Below, in pieces: positions 56,041 to 64,000 of a stretch of 64,000 bases of DNA. Each line of letters begins with the position of its first letter. Positions within the stretch are counted from its first letter, which is position 1. The position numbers and the translations under genes are program-made. Origin of the DNA: Lindgomyces ingoldianus (taxonomy: Eukaryota > Ascomycota > Dothideomycetes > Pleosporales > Lindgomycetaceae); the NCBI RefSeq assembly GCF_010093535.1, contig NW_022985168.1, positions 283,924 to 347,923 on the forward strand. The letters are read 5' to 3'. Below the pieces are notes generated by a model. It was not told where the DNA came from and ran no database searches. It worked only from the letters and a program-made list of their open reading frames with translations.

Positions 56041-58271
56041 TCAAGCCCTCTCCTCACCCTTCTCCTGCTGCTTAATCTTTTCGACCGTGGCCTCCACCTT
56101 CTCTGTCATTAACTCCTTCACCCCTCTCAAGAAGCACAGTCCAATCATGCAAATGACTACGAACGGGAAGATAGACCACCAACCCAAGTTATACGCTCTC
56201 GCATACACCTCTTGACTTGCATGCGTTGCTGCCTGGAGAATGGCGTTGTTAATGCCAGGGACAGCTTGGATCTGCTGAGCTTTGCCGGCTGCCATAGCTT
56301 TCATTAGCTTGCTAACGGAGGATTGGGGCAGCCCGGCTTTTGTCGCGGCGGACCCGACCGACCGAGCGAGGTTCTTGTTTAGGTGGTTGTTTATTATAGC
56401 ATTGAGAACAGCGGAACCAAAGGCACCACCCATTGCGCGACCGGAATCTGCATCATGTTAGCAGGTGTTTAAAAATCCGATACACCCCTCTAGAAGCACT
56501 AGATTGCTGATATATGATCCAGTACATAAATCTAGGGGCTAGGGAATGGGAAACACAGAGTACTTACAGGCAAGGCCAGAGGCGGTCGAGAGGAAAGCAT
56601 GAGGGGCTGTGAATTGAACCAGAGGGACCAGAAGTGTTAAAGGGCCTGCTTGACCCATGCCGACTGAATGACATTAGCAAGAGTTTGCAAAGACAGGTGA
56701 GAGTAGTGTGAGGTAATTACCAATGACAGTGTACACGATCTGCGCCTTGCTTTGCCCAGGTTTGAGCGTAGCGTAGCAGACTACGCCAACAAGGAATAGC
56801 CCAAATGTGATGAACAAAGGTCGTGTAAGGTCTCTCTTCTTCGTTGCCCATGCGGAGATAGCTAAGGATGTCGCGAGAGACGGAAAGGCGTAGGCGAGCT
56901 GCCGGATAGAGATTCTCCATGCCGTAGGCTCAAACCCCAGGTGAAGGATCTGCTGGGGCACCACACTGTTGACTGCGCTGTAGAAGATCCACCCTTCCAC
57001 CGTGAATCCTAAGACGCCAACCGGGAAGTTAGGGCCAGATTGGAAGAAAACGTGGGAGACGAGGCCATCTTTTCGACCTTTCCACTCGTATAATATGAAG
57101 CAAACCATTAGCGCACACCCCAACCCAAGTGGGGCTGCAACATGAGGATCTTTCCAGTGGTATGTTCCGCCGGCCCAGTCGAATGCTAGCAAGAGTAAAG
57201 CAGAGCTACTAATGAAGAAAAAGGAGCCGAATGGATCGCACTCCCATGCTAGTTCCTTTAGCGACATCTTAGGATAATCCGGGTGAGGCGTTGGCCAGTA
57301 GAACAAGAGGAATCCAAGCGCAGTGACGGCATGAAGGGCGGCTTGGATCCAGAAAACGCCACGCCACCCATCTGCACTTCGGCTTGTCAAAGCTCCAGCT
57401 CCAAGGCCACCGGCACTGTAATGGTTAGTTGTTTTATATTCTGTAGAGGTTGAGGTGTACTCACATTGAACCTACTGATGCTCCAATGAAGGAGAAGGCG
57501 TTCGCGACAGCACGGTATTTGAGAGGTAACACTTCAGCTTGAATAGCGTGGATAATGGGTGCGGTAGATAGCGTAATGCCAATCAGAATAGAGCCTCCAA
57601 TCAACATGGACATATTCTGAGCCTTTGCGGAAATGACGGCTCCTGCGAAAGCGAATAGCGGAGGGATAGACGACATGTATTTACGATCCAAAACGTCCGA
57701 GAGACGGCCAACGGTAGGGGAGAAGATGCTTTGCATGAGGAGAGGACCTTGAATGATCCATCCGGAGATCTCCTAGATATAATGATATCAGCCAGATATC
57801 ATCATGCGCTATTATACAAAACCCGTTTGAAAGGATACCTTAGAAGCTTAGTATCTAGGCCAAAATGTCGTCCATGAGAAACCAAGCCTCTAGGGTCCAT
57901 ATTACATACAGTGTTTCTGTCGGAATTCTGCAGAAAGAGGGCAGAGTTAAAAACATACCGGTTCTCCTAGGTCTCTAACAATAAAGGCAAGAACTTGACC
58001 AGCCGCCGTAACGACGAAGACTTGCGCCATGAGACTACAAGAGATGTCAGTTTCTCCAGCGCGCATGTGCACCACAAACAATAGTAACAAACCAAAAGCA
58101 TGTCAAGAAGATAATAAGCCATGATCTCCACCCTAGGTGGATGTGGAAGTTGTTTTCATGAGCCTGCTTGAGGACAAGGGGGACATCCTTTTGGGATAGG
58201 TAAGGGGAGCTCGGCGTCTCCACGGGCTCGATGGTATTTTCGATTCGAACTTGCTCGGGCTTGCCCTCCAT
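56041..58271 (-). CDS. MFS efflux transporter, TRI12-type (DHA, about 14 membrane helices)
   Basis: Proton-coupled exporter of the fungal TRI12/siderophore-transporter group; relatives expel mycotoxins, drugs or move siderophores. Proposed exons are 58093-58271, 57959-58034, 57465-57772, 56721-57415, 56568-56663 and 56041-56447, giving 586 residues, the usual size. The splices restore FLTCFCLMAQVFVVTAAGQV, DLGEPEISGWIIQGPLLMQ, the loop motif GRLSDVLDRKYM, FSFIGASVGSIAGGLGAGAL, YTVIVGMGQAGPLTLL and GLAYSGRAMGGAFG. The second intron (185 bp) is unusually long for this window. The C-terminal tail is charged (KQQEKGEERA). An upstream in-frame ATG at 58334 would add 21 residues. It is on the same strand as, and downstream of, the dioxygenase at 59600. 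Confidence 0.85.
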
Positions 58272-59599
58272 GGCAGGTGGTGATTGCGGATGAATTTTAT
58301 GGGTATTATGAGTAGTGAAGCAGGGTAACACCACTGGTATATATGGTCACTATTGCTGGAACGCTTTAATAAACGCCCAATGTTCCACAAGACGGTTGAC
58401 GGCCACTTGAGCGGCGCTTTTGTGGAGTACGACATTACCGAGCGTTTTTCCTGTATCCCGTGGTGTCCAGAACGCCGGAAAGTTATGAGGAGAATGCAAA
58501 ATGTGGTGCATATGCAGGGTAATGCAGATTGAAAGGTCAGCCTTTGCGGAGGAATCTCCAATAAATGAATGTCATCCTAGCCCATATCTGCGGTAGCTTC
58601 CAAATTCTTCATGCTAGTGCATATTTGCGGGAGAAAGACCCCTCACTTTAGCCGTCCAATTCGCTGTCGTTTTTGGAGATCTGCCTTGGCCGTCCTTTCG
58701 CCAAGGTTGGAGTACGATGACTTGCGATGTGGAAAGTAGTCCAAAAAATGTCTACACATCGCATTCGAGTCGAGTACTTGTGGGGCAGACGGAAAGTGAC
58801 GGACAATGGGGACAAAGAAATGTGAATGGATCTGAAGCTAAGGCGTGAAAGTAGAGTGTTCACCTCAGAGGGGTGGGTGGCCCGTGCATATCGAATCCTT
58901 GTGCTGATGGACACCAATCCCAAGTATCCCCATTAGGACAAGAACCACATCTTGACAGATGACAAACTTTGTAGGTGTAAAGGTATCAACTGCGATATGA
59001 TATAGCTAAGCGGGTGGCAAGAAGGTTGCTGTTCACAAGCTACGCAATGTACAGACCAACCCAACAGCAAAGTTTCATCATATCTTCAATTCACTGTGTT
59101 TACGTCCAATATCTTCTGGAAGTCTACTTCCCCAAGTTATTGACTAGGGCAGACTACTGTACCCCAGCTTCGTGCCCGGCTTGCTATGAATCTGCTGCTG
59201 ATCTCTTCGGCACATGAAATGAGGTTGAGGACAAGCGTTTGCAAGAGATAGAAGAAGGCTACAACAAGCCACAAAAGCTTGGCTCTTCTTAAATACTCTT
59301 TGCAACCCGGGATGTGTGGGGCTGGAAGTTGCTTGGCGTGAGCTGATGGAGCTCGGTTCCGCCATAATACGAATAACGGAATGGAATAGGTGGGCTCGAT
59401 CTGAACACTATTGGAGAGAGCTTGGGGAAGACAGGGAATAGATTACAGGCGTTTCCCGTTAAGTTGGAAGATAGAATATGACATACGAGTATTTGCAAAC
59501 AATTTTGAAGCGAGAGAAACAAATGCAAATTGTCTCAAGCTAACCCATTCCGTCGAGTTCCCCCTACAGGGGGAATCACTTCAACAAAACTCTCCAAGC
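58272..59599. other. Intergenic region between transporter and dioxygenase
   Basis: 1.3 kb; promoter of the transporter at the left end, 3' flank of the dioxygenase at the right. Short frames here have no recognisable motif. Confidence 0.4.
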
Positions 59600-60698
59600 T
59601 TATGCGCTAGCCTTCATAACAGATGCGGACACAGAAATGTCTTCAACCTTCCCTTCACCCATAACTTTCTGCAAATTGAAACCTCTTGCCTCTTGCCCAG
59701 CATTCAACCCCCATGCTGTTGTGCTATCGTCATGTACCGTTGTCCTCCTCATATCTCTCCTGAACTTCCCTTCGAAACTTCCCCCTGTTGCCCTATGCAT
59801 CACGCAAGTGTTGTCCCAAGCTACCATATCGCTTTCATTAAACCAATCCACACTCAACACGTACTTAGGCTGGGTCACATGGTCCATCAGCTTCTTTAGC
59901 AGAGCATTGGACTCGTCTCCAGGAATAGGTCCCTCTGCAGTTTCAAGATGATGGCAGTGTGCCGCGATGTACAGATTGGTACGGCCAGAGGGCTCATGTG
60001 TCTGAACCAATTTATGGCGAGTCATGGGTTGCGACGTGGGATCGAGGTCCTTGAAGTATTCCGGAGACCCGCTCTTCCTCGAATGCAAGAGTGTGTGTGC
60101 ACCAATATAATCCTTTTCTAACAACTCCTTCTTTAGGCTTTCGTCTAGTTCATCCCACGCAGTCCTACTATCAGCAAATTCAGTCTCGCCGCCCATACCA
60201 GGTGGTGGAAGTTCAACGGCTCTGAGGAGGGACCAGCTAGCTCGGCGTGGGTTAAAGGACGAGTCGACGTGGAACAAGGCGTTGCCTCTATTATAGTGCG
60301 ATCGAGGAGCATCGGGGTGGATCGGATTTCCATCCTCATCAACATTGCCGGCATCGAAGAGTTCAAAGTGCTTGTAGCGCAACTTGCGACCGCTAGTGAG
60401 GTATCTTTTGACGTTGTCAAGTTCGCCGATCTTAGAGGAGAATACAACGTGTTCATCATCCGTCATTCCTGTGTTGCGGAAAACTAGAACGCCGTACTGT
60501 GTCGTGTAAGTAACCGCACGGCAAACAATTCAGTGGGGGCATTGGACGTACTTTGGCCATCGCGGCCTTGATCTCTCGCAATTGCTCATCCGACATATCC
60601 ATGAAGTCAGCTCCGATGACTTCTGCTGCATAGCTTGGATGTAGTTCTTTAACAGTAATCATCTTGAAGGGAGTATCTTGAATGAGAACGCCTGGCAT
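59600..60698 (-). CDS. Fe(II)/2-oxoglutarate-dependent dioxygenase, TauD/TfdA family
   Basis: Oxidises a small substrate with O2 and 2-oxoglutarate; relatives act on taurine, alkylsulfonates or 2,4-D-like acids, and the substrate is not predictable here. Exons are 60552-60698 and 59600-60496 (55-bp intron), giving 347 residues, normal for the family. The splice gives AAMAK/YGVLVFRNTGM. The iron triad is HVD (His125, Asp127) in NALFHVDSSFNPRR and the distal His283 in CVMHRATGG. The 2-oxoglutarate Arg lies in RRDMRRTTVH. The N-terminus is ELHPSYAAEVIGADF. No signal peptide, so probably cytosolic. The neighbour downstream on the same strand is an efflux-type transporter. Confidence 0.92.
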
Positions 60699-62288
60699 TT
60701 TGGCTGTCTAGATAGGTAGAATTTTGGTGGCTTGAAGGAGATGAGAGAAATTAAGGTATCTTTCAAAGGTAGTCGGAGCTAAGGTTACTTGAAAGCAGTG
60801 CAGTGATGATGCTATCAGATTGGATTAGGAGAGGATTTAAACAAACGGAGAATCTTCTAAATATATTATAGCTCGAAGCCACAGCAGTCAAGCACTACCG
60901 GTAATAAAGTCCATATGCATAGAGCAGACCTACAGCGGGGAAATGATGCTCAAACATCCCGCAATCCCAGCAACTTCCGGTCCTTACCAGCCTGCTGGAG
61001 CCGCCGGCATTTCTTGAAGAACATCAATGGAAATTCTCGTGATTCTGGAGACATTAGGGACATTACAGAGCTTCGATTCAAGACACTCGCCGCTCCAGTG
61101 ATGATAGCGCGGATATCCGTGATGTTGAAGAGACCCCTCCCCCGCTTCTTGCAGCAGCGGCATCTCCACAATGAATGTGGGGCGATGGGGCCCTTGCACT
61201 CGGAACTTGATCCGTAAGACAAACTCCAACAAGCGCCAGCTCTCCAACAACTTTCTCTTTCTTTTTTCCGTTGGTGAGGTTGGCCGGAGTGGTTTCAGCT
61301 TCGTGGGACATCCGCCAAGACAATAGCCGGACTCCCCCAAGGACCTCAAGCATCACAACCTACCACCCACTAACTCCGCTCAAGCTTGCTTCGCTTCCCA
61401 CAGCTTCTATCCTTTAGACACCTCCTTTGTATGCGTTGGAGCTACTTTATGCTAGCGTTGGTACAAAATCGTAAGCCACACTCAGCACATTCTAGAAGCC
61501 ATTTGGTCTGCGTAGCATACCAATCGCACAATTTTCTTCCTTCAGTTTCTTGAAGCCATACTGGGGTAGTGATTGGATAGTGTAGATCCAAGTGAAGAAG
61601 ACAGCGGATCTATGAAGAGTTGGTTACTCTGAGTTCGCTAGGGGAACGGGAAAGTGTTCTGAGGGAGGAGACTGCTGCGATAGTTTTGTTGCACGCTCGG
61701 TGAAGACTTCACTCAGGCCTGGGAGGATAAATGTTCTAGTCGAGTAAATGTCTCCTCCATTTCTGCTATGAGGTGTTTGAATCCGTCCACGGCACTAGCT
61801 CAACCACTACAACAGTTGGTAGAAATCAGGAGAGTGTGTATATGAGCACACCGCTTGATAGAAGTGTTGCGGCGGGTTCCCGCATGATGCCATCGCAAGG
61901 TTTGGAGAGGGCTGTCCGGAACTGGCTTTGGGGAATTTCATCATTCCCAATCTCGAAGTTCATGTGGGTGGAAGAAGTTAGGGAGGAAGCAAGTAAGGTG
62001 GAAGTGGGTCACACCATCAAGTGGTGTCGTCATGGCAACGCGACGCGTCCAACCTAAAAATTACCCATCTTCCCTCCCTAAAATCACTGCGTTACACCTG
62101 GAGAAGAAGAGAAAGAACGTTCACCTCAAATCGAGCACCAACCCAAAGTGGCGGGTCGCACCTTCACTGCGGTTAACAGCAACGGAGCAAGTATATTTTC
62201 CTTCCACTATCAATCCCCTGGGCCAACCTGTTCCTGGTTAGCATTTCCTTTCATTTGGCGTACGTTCTATCTTCATCCACTGTCCGCC
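60699..62288. other. Divergent intergenic region, no certain gene
   Basis: 1.6 kb. Overlapping minus-strand frames at 60950-61356 (one starting MSHEAETTPANLTNGKKKEK) could be a small unrecognised gene, but no splice form that I tried gave a family match. The last 250 bp before 62289 are pyrimidine-rich. Confidence 0.35.
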
Positions 62289-63957
62289 ATGCCCGCCTCC
62301 TCAGTAAGAGACGAGGAATATGTCACTGTATTTCACGGACCGGTCACAGCAGAGGGTAAACCACTCACATCAAGAACCCTATTTCATCATTTCTCTAGAG
62401 TTGTCGAGCAGGTGCACGTTCAAAACGGCTATTGGCGCTTCCAATCAGAAGGAGACGGTCGCGATGATGCTCGAGCTTTCTGCAAAGGACTGCAGAGCGC
62501 CGAGGAAGTCATCTTAAGTGAGATGCTCGGCATGGGCTCTCACGACGATATAGAGCTACGATGGATATCTGGAAAATCAGACTCATATCGCATCGCTCGC
62601 CGGGGAACTGCAAAGCAGCACCTTCGGGCGATTTTGGAGGAGCGAAGGATTCTCGGACTGCCAGACCTAGGTGAACAAGAGGTCCCTGTATATCCTATTG
62701 ATCGCGAGCGCAAGTTATCTCAACTTCGGACCGGGAAGCATCGCAAGCAACAGTCCACCTGGGAGAAGACTTCTGCGGAGCCTTCGGCTAACGGAAAATC
62801 GAACCACTTGACCTCACTAGAATTAAGGTTAGGAAGTCGATCGCGCACCGATGCCCTAGCATCACCGACTATTCTCTCCACACAATCTTCACCAGATAGA
62901 AACCGACATATGAGTTTGCGATTGGCCAACACTGTGTCCCTTTCTCCGGCACTGCAGCCTAGGGTAATTAGCAGCAATGTCCAGGCTCGAGCTAGTCAAG
63001 CACTTAGGAGTTCTAGTCATGGGACTGTACCGCAACCAGATACAAATATGACAGACTTTCAGAGTGCGATAGAGCACCACGAAATTCACAGTCGTCGGTC
63101 AGGGTTAGATGGTAAAAGTCTTGCGAAGACGCCAACACGATCCGTTGCGCTCATATCTCACTCAAAGCCTCCCCCAGATCGAAATGATTCAGCGTCCTCC
63201 GACCAGACTCAGACACAACCCTATGATTCCAGTTCGAGCGAGGAGGCACAACGTCAAGCTAGTACACTCTATCGTTCACCCAATCGACGAGACATGATCC
63301 AACAAGATGTCTCTTCAATCTTTATGAGACCGGCTAGCGATGAGGAAGTGAAGACTGACAAGACGACTAGATATGGGGCGACAAGTGTCAGCAAAACCAG
63401 CGTCCAAGAAGTACGTTATCTACACCCAAGGTGTAGCGTGGCTGGTCCGTATTCGAGAGGCACACCTCCTGCTTCTGGTCTTGTAATCAAGGCGCAAAGC
63501 AGCACAATGGACACGCCAGCTGTAGGGGAGGAGAAGCAGGCCCTGGGGCTTCACGATATTTTTGACTCGGACTCCGATGAGTCCACCGCGATCTTCATGG
63601 CCAACGAAAAAGAAAAGAAAGCAGTTGCTTCGCAGGCTAGCACCACTGCCCCTGAACTCAACACCTCAGATTTCAGTATGATTATAAACGATATTCATGC
63701 TAACCACACTTCGCCTTCAGACCTGGCAAATTCCAAGGAGAATTCACAAGCCAGCGATAAAGGCCAGGAGACTGCGACTTCCCTAATTATTGACTTAACA
63801 GATGGCGACTCAGTCACTGGATATGTTGCTCCTTGTGACCCCCCTATTCTCAAAAAAGAGACGCCTTTCGGTTTGAGCGATATCTTATCCAGCACGCTAT
63901 TACTGTGCATGGAATGCGATCAACTTCAAAGTCACCAGTCAGACTGTCACATAGGCA
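62289..63957 (+). CDS. Unknown large protein, 5' exon only (continues beyond the window)
   Basis: Open from the ATG at 62289 (PASSVRDEEYVTVFHG) to a good donor, GTAAGT at 63958, in phase 1; the rest lies outside the window. 556 codons are visible. Residues 1-135 look folded (KPLTSRTLFHHFSRVVEQVH, RTFCKG-like RAFCKGLQSAEE). The middle is Ser/Gln/Arg-rich and disordered. Near 63540 an acidic block reads FDSDSDESTAIF. At about 63780 TSLIIDLTDGDS resembles a SUMO-interacting motif (hydrophobic core IIDL with following acids). The last coding stretch LLCMECDQLQSHQSDCHIG has a CxxC and C/H pairs that might bind zinc. A nuclear role is suggested; the family is not recognised. In-frame ATG at 62148 is an alternative start. 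Confidence 0.65.
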
Positions 63958-64000
63958 GTAAGTTCCTCCCCAACTCTCTAAATCAGAACCACTAAAATTA

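Noticed and set aside
60950..61356. Overlapping minus-strand frames, possible small gene starting MSHEAETTPAN
   Set aside because: Three overlapping frames of similar length and no convincing splice form or family; kept as a remark in the intergenic entry only.

Overview
This window is a piece of a filamentous ascomycete (Pezizomycotina) chromosome. The signs are short introns of about 50-75 bp with GTRNGT donors and CTAAC/CTAAT-type branch points, single-copy fungal housekeeping genes, and transposons decayed by C-to-T/G-to-A changes in the style of repeat-induced point mutation (RIP). No virus, CRISPR array, tRNA or rRNA gene was recognised.

Layout. (1) 1-13.9 kb is an AT-rich, TpA-rich graveyard of nested transposons. 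The host is a 9.2-kb Ty3/gypsy retrotransposon on the minus strand (1256-10461, with a target duplication). Inside it sit a 1.87-kb Fot1/pogo DNA transposon and a 152-bp solo LTR. To its right lie another LTR remnant, a 280-bp solo LTR and a 1.1-kb palindromic pogo derivative. (2) 14.3-26.3 kb is a normal gene-rich block: RIT1 (fused to a second domain), BDP1, BRE1, POS5 and a membrane acyltransferase. (3) 27.0-33.1 kb is a decaying block: a DUF3176 pseudogene, a coiled-coil pseudogene, a pogo transposase tail and a solo LTR with target duplication. (4) 34.2-37.3 kb holds UBC1 and RPT2, divergently transcribed. (5) 37.4-42.8 kb is a second repeat island: an inverted duplication flanking pogo copies, a solo LTR, a 5'-truncated ankyrin-repeat gene with nearly identical 102-bp units and an assembly gap, and a Tc1/mariner element. 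(6) 43.6-50.4 kb: an unknown 564-residue protein, CCL1 and a Dal5-like allantoate/organic-anion transporter. (7) 50.5-54.6 kb: a frameshifted pseudogene and a possible inverted-repeat element, otherwise nothing recognisable. (8) 54.7-64 kb: an unknown basic protein, a TRI12-type efflux transporter, a TauD-type dioxygenase and the 5' part of a large gene that leaves the window.

How the genes relate. Most are independent housekeeping functions: Pol III initiation (BDP1) and initiator-tRNA modification (RIT1), H2B ubiquitination (BRE1), an E2 and a proteasome ATPase sharing one intergenic region (UBC1/RPT2), mitochondrial NADPH supply (POS5), TFIIH cyclin (CCL1). The TRI12 transporter and the dioxygenase are neighbours on the same strand and could be a small detoxification pair; that is inference only. 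Spliced models were built by hand; nearly all complete ones give a total coding length divisible by three, which supports the exon joins.
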